Assembly: GCA_026552955.1 (NCBI GenBank) | Contig: JAPMTS010000021.1 | Location: 1 to 64,000, forward strand | Reading direction: 5' to 3' | DNA from: Candidatus Methanoperedens sp. | GTDB taxonomy: Archaea; Halobacteriota; Methanosarcinia; Methanosarcinales; Methanoperedenaceae | DNA length: 64,000 nt | In this document: positions 8,983 to 17,310 of the stretch, in pieces | Numbering within the stretch: position 1 is the stretch's first letter | Layout of the letters: each line of letters begins with the position of its first letter | Translations under genes and position numbers: made by a program | The notes under the pieces: model-generated | The model's database searches: none | What the model was told of the DNA's origin: nothing | The model's input: the letters and a program-made list of their open reading frames with translations, nothing else

Positions 8983-11820
8983 ATGAAAAATATTTCTATT
9001 ATATACAAGATCTCTATTTTGTTATTTATAATAGCCCTGATACCACCTACAATAATGTTTTTTTTTATAGTGTCTGATCTTCCCGTTCTCAAGGACCGTA
9101 TAGAAAAAGCAGGTCAATCCCTCGCAAAAGAAAGTGATAAAAGTTTTCAGAAAGTTGAAGAAATTGCCATTAATAACAGTAAACAGACCCTTGATACCCA
9201 GTCTGAGAAGATAATAAGGATCAGGCTTCTTGAGATCTCAAAGCAGATTTCTGAATTCTTAAGGAATGTCGAAAAAGACACATTAATTCTTTCAAGAATT
9301 CCAGCAAATGAACAAACATACCTCAATTATATAAACACTAACAAAAAAGTGATATGGTTCGACATGGATACGTATGATATTCTTCCTGTTTATTCGGAAG
9401 TATCATTCATAGGCACCGATGGGATTGAAAGGATAAAGATCAGGAAAGGGTCAATAAAAAAAAATTATGTTGACCTCACTGAAGATAATAATCTGGAATT
9501 CAAGGCAAAGTCAAAACCAGATGGCTCGGTTATAAACTATTTCAAAGAAGGGATGAAGCTTAAAGAAGGGGAGATATATGTAAGCCACATTGAGGGAAGG
9601 ATACTAAATATTACGGAAGCGCACTCCGGCAATAAAAACCCAAAAGGAAGATATGCTCATGGTGTCCAGAGATTTGTTACGCCAGTTTATATGGATGGGG
9701 AAAAAACCGGCATTCTCATGTTGGGCCTTGATTCTATCCATGTCCTTGAGTATATGCAGCATATCAGGCCGCTGGATTATGAGAGACTCCCCCTGACTGA
9801 CCTGCTTTCCGGGGATTATCTGGCAATGGTTGACAATGAAGGCTGGTTATTGCATCCAAAACAGTATTTCAGTAAAGGATATGATAATAACGGAGAGCTT
9901 GTTCCCGCTATAAATGAAGACAATTTCGCGCAGTATAACTCAAGCGGCTTATTTCCTATGCATATCCCGGATTCAAAAATCCTCTGGGGAAAAAGCGGGG
10001 ACGAGTATATGAAAAAAATCGAAAATTCGCTTTATGTCACGGGAGTAGGTGATTTTTTCAGCGAGCAGACACTTGAAGAAAAAACAAAAGTCGCCATATG
10101 GGTTCCAATAACCTATGGACGTGAATACGGTGACAAGGTAATGAACATGAAACAGGGATACGGGTTACTTTTCGCTTCAAGTGAATTACCGATATTCTAT
10201 CAATTATCGGCAGATCTTGGTGAAAGTATCAAGAATGAGAGCGATAAGCTCTCATATGATCTGAGAGAAACAACCAGGATGATCACAGCCAATATTGATG
10301 AGAGCTCTCAGTGGATATTGAACAGGATTCCATATATTCTGGTCCTGATCGTCACCATGACGTTACTATTCATGGTCGCCGGAACATACCTGGTAATAAA
10401 GCCTTTAAAGCTGGTTGCAGCTGGTGCAAAAGCTATTGGGAAAGGTAATCTTGACTACAGGATAAATCTCACATCAAAGGATGAAATGGGGGAATTAGCA
10501 GGCACTTTTAATAACATGGCTTATGAACTGCAAAATAAGTCCTTTGAAATGAAAAAAATAAACCAGGAACTGACAGGTCTTTATACCATCACAAGAACCG
10601 TAAGCCAGTCCCTTGACCTTGAAGAGATATTCAATGTGGCATTATCAAAAGCGCTTGAAGTGACAGATACAGAAGCAGGTACATTGTATTCATTCGATGG
10701 AGACATCTTGCGCCTTCGGGCTTATACCGGACTTTCCTTAGCATTCAAGGAAAAGGCATTATTCCGGAAATTGGGCGAAGGTATACCCGGAATTGCAGCA
10801 CAGTTAAAAAAACCAATAACTATGGACATTTCCAGGTTCCCGAGTCCTAATTTACTTCCATTCATAGAAAAAGAAGGACTTGTTTCTTTTATTGGAACTC
10901 CACTGATGTCAAAAGGGAGTGTAATTGGTGCAATTGGCCTTGGGACAAGCAAGAAGCGAATATTCACTGAGGGAGACCTTGATTTATTATTTTCGATCGG
11001 GAATGTTATAGGTATTGCGGTAGAAAATGCCCGGTTGTATAAGGAATCTATTGAAAACCTGCAAAAATTACAGAAAGCCTACGAAGGATTGCAGACACTG
11101 GATACCATGAAAGATGAATTGATATCAAATGTTTCACATGAATTGAAAACGCCCCTTATTTCTATAAAAGGTTATGGTGAATTACTATATGATGAAAAGC
11201 TGGGGAAACTTTCTGATGAACAGAAGAAGAGCCTTGAAGCGATTATAAGGAATGCTGATCGATTAACCCGTTTGATAAATTCTATTTTGTTCGTTAGTAA
11301 ATTCCAGGCCGGAAAAGTCGAATTTAAATTTGAATCCCTGGATGTAAAAAAATTATTTAAGATTAGTGTGGATGATCTCACATGGATCCTTGATAAAAAA
11401 CGCATTCAACTGGAAATGGATATTCCGGAAATACTTAAGATCATGGGGGATAAGGATAGGTTTATAGAACTAATTACCAATCTCATTGATAATGCTGTAA
11501 AATTTTCCCCGAAGGAAGGGAAAATCTCGATAAAAGCACAGGGCGAGGAAGAGTATGTCCATATCACAGTATCAGATAATGGAATAGGAATTTCACCGGA
11601 CCTCCTCCCAAAATTGTTTTCACGATTTTACCAGGTTGATACTTCAAGTGACAGGAAATATGGAGGAACCGGTCTTGGACTTTATATTTCCAAAAATATA
11701 GTGGATGTCTTTAAGGGCAAAATATGGATTGAAAGTGAATTGGGAAAAGGAACCATCGTCCATTTACTCTTACCTGCTGCAAAAGAGAATGGGGAAAAAC
11801 ACCCGGTTGAAAGAGCATGA
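8983..11820 (+). CDS. membrane sensor histidine kinase (dCache-like sensor, HAMP, GAF, HisKA, HATPase)
   Basis: 945 residues. Helix 1 (about 9-32) and helix 2 (about 450-475) flank an extracellular region of about 410 residues resembling a double Cache sensor. HAMP follows (about 476-525, KPLKLV...KDEMGELAGTFNNM), then GAF (about 550-690). Next comes a HisKA dimerisation helix with the phospho-acceptor His719 in NVSHELKTPL, and an HATPase_c domain with N box (LIDNAVKFSP), G1 (VSDNGIGI), F (FSRFYQ) and G2 (GGTGLGLYI). All kinase motifs are intact. The ribosome-binding site AAAGGTAG precedes the ATG. The receiver-only gene 112 bp downstream is its likely partner. The ligand is unknown; Cache domains usually bind small metabolites. 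Confidence 0.93.
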   Translation: MKNISIIYKISILLFIIALIPPTIMFFFIVSDLPVLKDRIEKAGQSLAKESDKSFQKVEEIAINNSKQTLDTQSEKIIRIRLLEISKQISEFLRNVEKDTLILSRIPANEQTYLNYINTNKKVIWFDMDTYDILPVYSEVSFIGTDGIERIKIRKGSIKKNYVDLTEDNNLEFKAKSKPDGSVINYFKEGMKLKEGEIYVSHIEGRILNITEAHSGNKNPKGRYAHGVQRFVTPVYMDGEKTGILMLGLDSIHVLEYMQHIRPLDYERLPLTDLLSGDYLAMVDNEGWLLHPKQYFSKGYDNNGELVPAINEDNFAQYNSSGLFPMHIPDSKILWGKSGDEYMKKIENSLYVTGVGDFFSEQTLEEKTKVAIWVPITYGREYGDKVMNMKQGYGLLFASSELPIFYQLSADLGESIKNESDKLSYDLRETTRMITANIDESSQWILNRIPYILVLIVTMTLLFMVAGTYLVIKPLKLVAAGAKAIGKGNLDYRINLTSKDEMGELAGTFNNMAYELQNKSFEMKKINQELTGLYTITRTVSQSLDLEEIFNVALSKALEVTDTEAGTLYSFDGDILRLRAYTGLSLAFKEKALFRKLGEGIPGIAAQLKKPITMDISRFPSPNLLPFIEKEGLVSFIGTPLMSKGSVIGAIGLGTSKKRIFTEGDLDLLFSIGNVIGIAVENARLYKESIENLQKLQKAYEGLQTLDTMKDELISNVSHELKTPLISIKGYGELLYDEKLGKLSDEQKKSLEAIIRNADRLTRLINSILFVSKFQAGKVEFKFESLDVKKLFKISVDDLTWILDKKRIQLEMDIPEILKIMGDKDRFIELITNLIDNAVKFSPKEGKISIKAQGEEEYVHITVSDNGIGISPDLLPKLFSRFYQVDTSSDRKYGGTGLGLYISKNIVDVFKGKIWIESELGKGTIVHLLLPAAKENGEKHPVERA

Positions 11821-11932
11821 TGAAAATGGTTTTCAAGAGCAATTATTTACACCTGGAGAACGTAATTTGTAATTAATGGGGACTCAATAAGAATATGCAT
11901 ATTATTCGTATAGTGTGGATTTGGTGATCTGA

Positions 11933-12295
11933 ATGAAAAAAATAATGGTAGTGGATGATGAACCCGACACCGTGGATCTAATAAAACTCGTTCTTATGAC
12001 AGAAGGTTTTGAGGTTATTTCTGCATATAGCGGAAAAGAGTGTCTTGAAAAACTCAAACTGGAAAAACCTTCTTTGATCTTGTTGGATATCATGATGCCT
12101 GGAATGGATGGGTGGGAAGTCTTCCATAAAATAAAAGAAGAATACGAGGATATTCCTGTTGCGATCCTTACTGTCAGGGACCGGGACATTGACAAGATGC
12201 TGGGGCTCCATGTATTGAAAGCAGATGATTATATCACAAAACCATTCGGAAGACAGGAGCTTATCGACAGGGTCAGGAGATTAATAAAAGAATGA
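11933..12295 (+). CDS. stand-alone response regulator receiver domain
   Basis: 120 residues, a complete CheY-like receiver and nothing else: acidic pocket D8/D9, phospho-acceptor D52 (LLDIMMPG), switch T80 (AILTVRD) and K103 (ITKPF). With no output domain it must act through protein contacts. It follows the sensor kinase on the same strand, with GGTGAT before the ATG. The nearest candidate effectors in the same block are the KaiC-like ATPases and small membrane proteins at 5.7-8.9 kb, which is an inference from proximity. Confidence 0.93.
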   Translation: MKKIMVVDDEPDTVDLIKLVLMTEGFEVISAYSGKECLEKLKLEKPSLILLDIMMPGMDGWEVFHKIKEEYEDIPVAILTVRDRDIDKMLGLHVLKADDYITKPFGRQELIDRVRRLIKE

Positions 12296-12333
12296 ACTGG
12301 ATTATTTTTGGTTAAGGGTTTCCTGAAAAATCT

Positions 12334-12915
12334 TTAAAAACCTGTAATTATCACGCAATACATATTTGATCCGGCCACAGGAATCTCATCAGTCGTTCCT
12401 GTTACTATCCGCTCTTCAGGATAACCAAGATTCTCACAAACTGAGATCCTCTTTGAAAAACCTGCATTTTTAATGAAACTACCAATTTCTTTTACACCAA
12501 AGGAGGGGTCAGGAAGGAGAACAATATTTTTTCCGTTTTTTAGCTCTATTAGAAGTCGTCCTTTTACGATCATGATATCTCTTGAGTGAGCTGTAATTAT
12601 AGAAAGTTCATCCATTTCAAGGCACAACCTTGCGCATGCGATCTGCACAGATGAGATCCCGGGAATAATTTCATCTGTTTTTTTCGCATATTTCCCAAGA
12701 CCTGAAAGCATCGGATCTCCAGTTGAGAGGATAACTGCATTTTCAGGTAAATCCCTCAGCGTATAATCCTTAAGCAGTACTGATTTGCATTTTATATGGT
12801 CCCTGGCCAGCTCTATAGCCCGCCGTGATCCGAATATGATAACCGCATTTTCTATTGCCTTTATAGCTTCTTTGGTAAGAAGACCAGGCCCTGCCCCAAC
12901 GCCTACTATTTTCGT
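12334..12915 (-). CDS. cbiE: cobalt-precorrin-7 C5-methyltransferase CbiE, apparent ACG start
   Basis: The full-length frame reads (T)KIVGVGAGPGLLT... with the SAM-binding STGDPMLSGLG motif and about 193 residues, the usual CbiE length. There is no ATG, GTG or TTG between the in-frame stop at 12921-12919 and the internal Met at 12711, which lies well inside the conserved STGDPM motif. The family's initiator position is occupied by ACG at 12915-12913, with GGGAGG nine bases upstream. So either ACG is used as the start or an ATG has mutated (or been misread). The start lies inside the end of cbiD. The enzyme methylates C5 (and in some lineages C15 with a CbiT partner) in anaerobic cobalamin synthesis. 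Confidence 0.85.
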   Translation of the reverse strand, partial: TKIVGVGAGPGLLTKEAIKAIENAVIIFGSRRAIELARDHIKCKSVLLKDYTLRDLPENAVILSTGDPMLSGLGKYAKKTDEIIPGISSVQIACARLCLEMDELSIITAHSRDIMIVKGRLLIELKNGKNIVLLPDPSFGVKEIGSFIKNAGFSKRISVCENLGYPEERIVTGTTDEIPVAGSNMYCVIITGF

Positions 12916-13982
12916 GAACTATGCCTCCCTTTCTGCTGAACTGACCCGCTACTGAGTAGTCCTTGACGGGTGTTAATTCTCGCAGTTCCTACGTTACTCT
13001 TTTCCCCGCTGTCACGAAGTATCGTCCCGTTCCTGTTCAAAAGCACGACTCTTTTTCCCGAAGCTTTTACTGCTTTATCCAATGCAATGTCAATAATGGG
13101 ATTTCCAGGGTTAGCGTCGATCATTTCCTGAATTGTAAGGTAAGGGCTGTTTTTCAGGAAATCCGCTTTTGCCCATTTCAATATAAGCCCTGGAAGACCG
13201 CATATAATTACCTCTCCTTTTGCCGCGGCAAGACCTCTTGATATATCACTCCCGATGAGGATAACCGTATATTCCGGGAAAAACATGCTGGAAAAACGCA
13301 TTCCGATCCTTCCTGTTGTAAGAACCAGCTTATCGGCTTTTTCAATCAGTTCTTCCTTCATCTCTCCCAGGTGCTCATTCCAGGGCTCTACAAAACCAGT
13401 TGTACCCAGGATTGAGAGCCCTCCTTTTACTCCGATCTTTTCATTAAGTGTTTTTCTTGCAATTTCCTTGCCCTGCGGAATTGAAATTGTTACAACAGCT
13501 CCCCTTAATCCTGTTTCATCAAGCGCTTCTCTTATTGCCTTGTCTATCTGTTCCATAGGGGAAGGATTGATCGCTGGTATGCCATTTTTTGAACCCACAC
13601 CAATGCCTGCCATGATCAATACAGTATCATTTTCTTTTGCCTGTGCTCGGATCTCTATTCCACGCGTCACATCTTGCGCATGATCCCCTGAATCCTTAAT
13701 AGCGCAAGCTTTCCCTTTTTTTGCATAGACCGGAAGAAAAACACGGATCCCAATTGGGGTAAGAACAGATGTTTCTAAAATATCCCTGACCAGTGATATG
13801 ACCGCAGCCTTTGCAGCGGCAGCGGCAGTGGTACCTGTAGTAAATCCTCGCCGCAAAAGCGAGCCGTCTGAAAGAAGAACGTAACGCCCGCTCAGGATCC
13901 TGGATTTAAGTTCATCAAGTGGTATCCTTGCTCGATCTATCCATTCAACAGGAATTTCAAAATGATCAACAGGATCTATCAT
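12906..13982 (-). CDS. cbiD: cobalt-precorrin-5B C1-methyltransferase CbiD
   Basis: CbiD family: RRGFTTGTTAAAAAKAAV near the N-terminus, GIGVGSKNGIPAINPSPMEQI, and STLGTTGFVEP-like segments (SILGTTGFVEPW). It carries out C1 methylation and ring-contraction steps of anaerobic corrin synthesis. The ATG at 13982 is preferred; a GTG two codons upstream (13988) is also possible. It lies 12 bp downstream of lysA and overlaps the start of cbiE, so lysA-cbiD-cbiE are probably co-transcribed. About 358 residues, normal length. Confidence 0.95.
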   Translation of the reverse strand: MIDPVDHFEIPVEWIDRARIPLDELKSRILSGRYVLLSDGSLLRRGFTTGTTAAAAAKAAVISLVRDILETSVLTPIGIRVFLPVYAKKGKACAIKDSGDHAQDVTRGIEIRAQAKENDTVLIMAGIGVGSKNGIPAINPSPMEQIDKAIREALDETGLRGAVVTISIPQGKEIARKTLNEKIGVKGGLSILGTTGFVEPWNEHLGEMKEELIEKADKLVLTTGRIGMRFSSMFFPEYTVILIGSDISRGLAAAKGEVIICGLPGLILKWAKADFLKNSPYLTIQEMIDANPGNPIIDIALDKAVKASGKRVVLLNRNGTILRDSGEKSNVGTARINTRQGLLSSGSVQQKGRHSSRK

Positions 13983-13994
13983 CTTCACAGGACT

Positions 13995-15275
13995 TCACAT
14001 CAGCCGTGCCGGAAGTTTCTGTCCATTGAGCAAAACCTCGAAGTCCTCACGGCTTCGAATAATGTCTGCCTCTCCATCCTTTACAAGCACTTCAGCGCAC
14101 CTGGGTCTCCCATTATACTGGCTGCTCATGCTGAAACCATATGCTCCGGCATCTAACAGGGCCAAAATGTCATTCTTTTCGATTTGCGGCAGAGTCCTGT
14201 CCTTTGCAAAAATATCTCCTGTTTCGCATATTGGCCCGACGATGGTATATGTATCTTCACCTTGTGATTTCACGTTGTTCGCAACGACAACATGATGATA
14301 CGAGTCATACATGGCGGGGCGGACAAGAAGATTAAAACCCGCATCTACACCCACAAAATTTTTTGCTGCTTTCTTGACCGTATTGACGCGAGTGAGGAGG
14401 ATGGTCGTATCCCCGACGATAAAACGCCCGGGTTCAAGGATAAGTTTGGGGGAAATCCCCAGAGCTCTTGTTCTTTCTTCAAATACGGGAAGGATCGCTT
14501 TTGCATGTTCTCGCGGAGTTGGAACTTTTATCCCTTTCTCATACGGGATCCCAAGACCTGAACCCATGTCAACGAATTTGAGATTTATCCCGATACCTGT
14601 GATTTTTTCTACAAGATCCATCATTTTTTGGGTGGCTTCAGTGAAAGGCGCCGTATCCAGTATCTGGGAACCGATATGACAATGAATACCGCCGGGTGTG
14701 ATTCCCCCAAGCTTATCCGCCTCTTTATAGGCATCTACAACTTCCCCGGAAGGAATTCCGAATTTTGAAGTTTTAAGTCCAGTTGATATTTTAGGGTGCG
14801 TCTTTGGAGAGACATCAGGATTGACACGGAATGCGATCTCTACAATCTTGCCAAGGGAATCAGCGATTTTTGATAATGTATGAAGTTCATCCAGGGAATC
14901 AACAGAGACCTTTATCCCTATTTCTACAGCCTTTTGCAACTCAAAATCGGTCTTTGAATTGCCGTTAAAGAGGATCTTCTGAGGAGGGATCCCGGCCAGG
15001 AGCGCCATATAAAGCTCACCGAAACTGAAAACATCGGCTCCGGCCCCTTGCCGTGCCAGCATCCTGAGGATGGCAAAGCTTCCATTGGCTTTGGCCGCAT
15101 AATAGATATGCGCATCAGGGAAAGCAGTCCTATATGCCGAGAAATTACTGATGACCCGGGATTCATTGGTAACGTACAGGGGAGTTCCAAACTGTTCTGC
15201 AAGGACGGTTGTGTCAGCGCCTCCAATTACGAGATGATTGTTCCTGATTTCAAGATGATCTTTTATTGTGAACAT
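13995..15275 (-). CDS. lysA: diaminopimelate decarboxylase
   Basis: PLP-dependent fold-III decarboxylase that makes lysine from meso-diaminopimelate. The PLP lysine lies in IYYAAKAN; the GGIHCHIGSQI and EPGRFIVGDT phosphate/substrate motifs and the CETGDIFAKDR and GAYGFSMSSQYN segments are present. 426 residues from the ATG at 15275, the usual length. The longer frame to 15347 adds residues not typical of the family. The ATG has no ribosome-binding site, and a TATA-like stretch (CTATAATATAATA on the minus strand, about 15295-15307) lies about 25 nt upstream, fitting a leaderless mRNA. It heads the lysA-cbiD-cbiE group. Confidence 0.95.
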   Translation of the reverse strand: MFTIKDHLEIRNNHLVIGGADTTVLAEQFGTPLYVTNESRVISNFSAYRTAFPDAHIYYAAKANGSFAILRMLARQGAGADVFSFGELYMALLAGIPPQKILFNGNSKTDFELQKAVEIGIKVSVDSLDELHTLSKIADSLGKIVEIAFRVNPDVSPKTHPKISTGLKTSKFGIPSGEVVDAYKEADKLGGITPGGIHCHIGSQILDTAPFTEATQKMMDLVEKITGIGINLKFVDMGSGLGIPYEKGIKVPTPREHAKAILPVFEERTRALGISPKLILEPGRFIVGDTTILLTRVNTVKKAAKNFVGVDAGFNLLVRPAMYDSYHHVVVANNVKSQGEDTYTIVGPICETGDIFAKDRTLPQIEKNDILALLDAGAYGFSMSSQYNGRPRCAEVLVKDGEADIIRSREDFEVLLNGQKLPARLM

Positions 15276-15368
15276 AGCAGCACAATTAACGGATATTATA
15301 TTATAGCTTATCTTCTTGCCAGGTGAACACAATCTTCCTTTTTCCATGGCCTGTAGCCAAATATTTAT

Positions 15369-15530
15369 ATATAATTTTTCAGTTAAATCAATTGAGCGAA
15401 AACTATTTATTTAGAGCCTGCCTTATTATTCGTGTTCGTTTAATAGCGAACAAGATAAGCGGGTTCATTTTTTCAACGATACCACCCACTCCCCTTCCCG
15501 CTTATCTTATAATTATACAAATTACGATTC
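15369..15530. repeat. 162-bp direct repeat, copy 1
   Basis: The 162 bases are repeated at 15549-15710 with four mismatches and an exact 180-bp offset. Each copy carries a 5-bp hairpin (GTTCG/CGAAC) and a long stem (AAGATAAGCGGG at 15452-15463 with CCCGCTTATCTT at 15497-15508) enclosing a pyrimidine-rich loop. It lies between lysA and hypA. It is far longer than CRISPR repeats and has no spacers. Confidence 0.95.
15432..15520 (+). ncRNA. candidate small RNA, copy 1
   Basis: On the plus strand GCGAAAA followed by CTATTTATTTA (15396-15413) resembles an archaeal BRE/TATA box, which would place transcription start near 15432-15436. The RNA would contain a small hairpin and a 12-bp stem whose 33-nt loop holds ACCACCCACTCCCCTT, complementary to GGAGG/GGTGG-type ribosome-binding sites. 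A trans-acting RNA is therefore plausible. Alternatively the minus strand of each copy encodes a 28-residue basic peptide (GTG at 15489, stop at 15403). Strand and nature are unresolved. Confidence 0.4.
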
Positions 15531-15548
15531 ATATCGATAAATTTTTTA

Positions 15549-15710
15549 ATATAATTTTTCAGTTAAATCAATTGAGCGAAAACTATTTATTTAGAGTCTG
15601 CCTTACTATGCGTGTTCGTTTAATAGCGAACAAGATAAGCGGGTTCATTTTTTCAACGATACCACCCACTCCCCTTCCCGCTTATCTTATAATTATACAA
15701 ATTATGATTC
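15549..15710. repeat. 162-bp direct repeat, copy 2
   Basis: Second copy of the unit at 15369-15530. Differences are confined to three positions near the box-distal third and one near the end. Both the BRE/TATA-like element and the 12-bp stem (15632-15643 with 15677-15688) are unchanged, suggesting a recent or conserved duplication. Confidence 0.95.
15612..15700 (+). ncRNA. candidate small RNA, copy 2
   Basis: Same promoter-like element (15583-15593), hairpins and pyrimidine-rich loop as copy 1, shifted by 180 bp. The minus-strand peptide alternative (15669 to 15583) differs from copy 1 by one silent change and by Ile/Val and Ala/Thr replacements. The same caveats as for copy 1 apply. Confidence 0.4.
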
Positions 15711-15764
15711 TCATGTGTGTTTTTTTGACAATTATTCAATATATGTGTGTGTATTTATTTATGT

Positions 15765-16130
15765 TCAAGATATATTTATCTTATTGACACAGCATTCCCG
15801 TCCCGCCACAATATCCACTTCCGATTCATCGCATCGGGGGCATTTTATTACAGGCAGGAAAAAATGCAGCTTTTCATAGAATTCTATCGGGCCATTGTAA
15901 GCACATTTCTTGCATTGTATCAAGGATTTCATGACCTTGATATTATAAGTAGCCCCTTCGGCAATAGTTCCTGCTGTAATTGTTTCAAAAATGAACTTCA
16001 ATGAGTCGGGATTTAGCGCTGTAAGCTCACCTATCTCAAGGAAAACTTCTTTTACTTTTATTGCATTATTTCTTCTTGCAGCATCGAGAACTGAATCTAT
16101 TATTGCTCCCGCTATGGATATTTCGTGCAT
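15765..16130 (-). CDS. hypA: hydrogenase nickel incorporation protein HypA
   Basis: Starts MHEISIAGAIIDSVL; His2 and Glu3 are the nickel ligands, which is why the ATG at 16130 was taken rather than a GTG three codons upstream. The zinc site is two CxxC pairs (QCKKC and KCPRC, about residues 73-76 and 97-100). About 121 residues, normal length. HypA delivers nickel with HypB to [NiFe]-hydrogenase large subunits. It lies immediately downstream of the Cys-rich gene at 16139-17149, on the same strand, with hypB divergent beyond it. Confidence 0.95.
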   Translation of the reverse strand: MHEISIAGAIIDSVLDAARRNNAIKVKEVFLEIGELTALNPDSLKFIFETITAGTIAEGATYNIKVMKSLIQCKKCAYNGPIEFYEKLHFFLPVIKCPRCDESEVDIVAGRECCVNKINIS

Positions 16131-16138
16131 TTGGTTCA

Positions 16139-17149
16139 CTATTCCCTTACAACTTCTATTTCAGACCGAAGCTGGATGCATCTGGCTTTGGCATACATCA
16201 ATGATGAAAATGCACAGACAGTTCCGATACCCTCGCCCACAAGCACACCGTCTTTCTTAACCATGGCAGTAATGTGGGTATCCATTTTTACATCTGTCTT
16301 CAAATTCCTCTTTTCAAGAGAAACAAGGAGATTGTTTGCTTCCTCTCCTGTATTCTTGCCTTTCCTGCACAGTTTCATGGGACATATCCTGCAATATTCC
16401 TTGAATAATGCTCCCCATTTGGGTCCGGCTATACCTGCATGTACTTCCGCCACAACACCTGCATAGGCTATGCAGCATCTTAACGCTCTTCCCAGCACCT
16501 GTCCTTTTTCAATTATCTCACAGCATATCCTGTCGTTCTTAAAAAAGAAGTGATTCTCCATCCCGCGCTCATATTTATCTTTTCCTGTGTTTCGCTTATC
16601 CTTTAGCTCTTCTTTTATTTTTGCTGCAAGAACAGGTGCTCGTGGTATGGTCGCAGCTGTGCCGCATGTAGGACAATATGATATTGGGCCGACTGCCATT
16701 TCAATGTCATCTTTATCAATAAATACTACCTCCACACCCCATGAATTCCTCCTGATTGCCACCCTTCCGCCGTTTTTCCAGACCTCATTATATGCAGAAA
16801 CCACCGGGGTGACCACTCTTCCATAACCATAGATTTCTGCTACTTTTTCCATATCAATAATACATTGCAGGGACTTTATGAGCTGTGATTCGATTTCCTC
16901 CGGGAAAAACCCTCCTTCGACCATTGCAAAAAGAATCGCCGGGGGCCAGGTTATTCCCTCCCCTTCCCCGACAACATTCCCGTTATTGTCCAGTATCTTT
17001 GAGAATACCCCATCGGGACGCTCCCAGGTTACTGCTTTCCCTCCCCGTTTTGAAATTTCTTTTAATACCTTATGAGTTGTACCGCAGTTTCCATCTTCGA
17101 TGCGTATCTTCCCTGCAAGGTTTTTCTTTACTTGTTCTATGAAATCCAT
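16139..17149 (-). CDS. uncharacterised Cys-rich protein in the hyp locus
   Basis: I do not recognise this 336-residue soluble protein. It has a zinc-ribbon-like YCPTCG (about 157-162), a double Cys in RICCEI and in LRCCIAYAG, and a tight YCRICPMKLCRKG cluster (about 270-282), which could ligate an Fe-S cluster or metal. The N-terminus carries DGNCGTTHKVL, and WPPAILFAMVEGGFFPEEIE looks conserved. There are no membrane segments. It ends within 10 bp of hypA and starts divergently from hypB. A role in metallocentre assembly is suggested by this position and the Cys content, but not shown. Confidence 0.8.
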   Translation of the reverse strand: MDFIEQVKKNLAGKIRIEDGNCGTTHKVLKEISKRGGKAVTWERPDGVFSKILDNNGNVVGEGEGITWPPAILFAMVEGGFFPEEIESQLIKSLQCIIDMEKVAEIYGYGRVVTPVVSAYNEVWKNGGRVAIRRNSWGVEVVFIDKDDIEMAVGPISYCPTCGTAATIPRAPVLAAKIKEELKDKRNTGKDKYERGMENHFFFKNDRICCEIIEKGQVLGRALRCCIAYAGVVAEVHAGIAGPKWGALFKEYCRICPMKLCRKGKNTGEEANNLLVSLEKRNLKTDVKMDTHITAMVKKDGVLVGEGIGTVCAFSSLMYAKARCIQLRSEIEVVRE

Positions 17150-17310
17150 AATTTTTCATTGGCAATATTCATGGCGTTCCTGTACAATTCTTTATTATTG
17201 ACCATTATATTAAATCTTTATCTTCCAGGATTCTGCCAGGATTTTGAAAGAAAAGAAATTATTCAGCCAGGACAACAAATATTTAAGAATGATGAATCAT
17301 CTCATCAATT

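Noticed and set aside
15369-15710. CRISPR array
   Set aside because: Only two units of 162 bp with an 18-bp gap; no short repeats, spacers or cas genes.
15323-15787. 154-codon plus-strand frame through both tandem repeats
   Set aside because: It stays open because the repeat period is 60 codons. The peptide is a hydrophobic AT-driven translation with no ribosome-binding site, and it runs into the end of hypA on the other strand.
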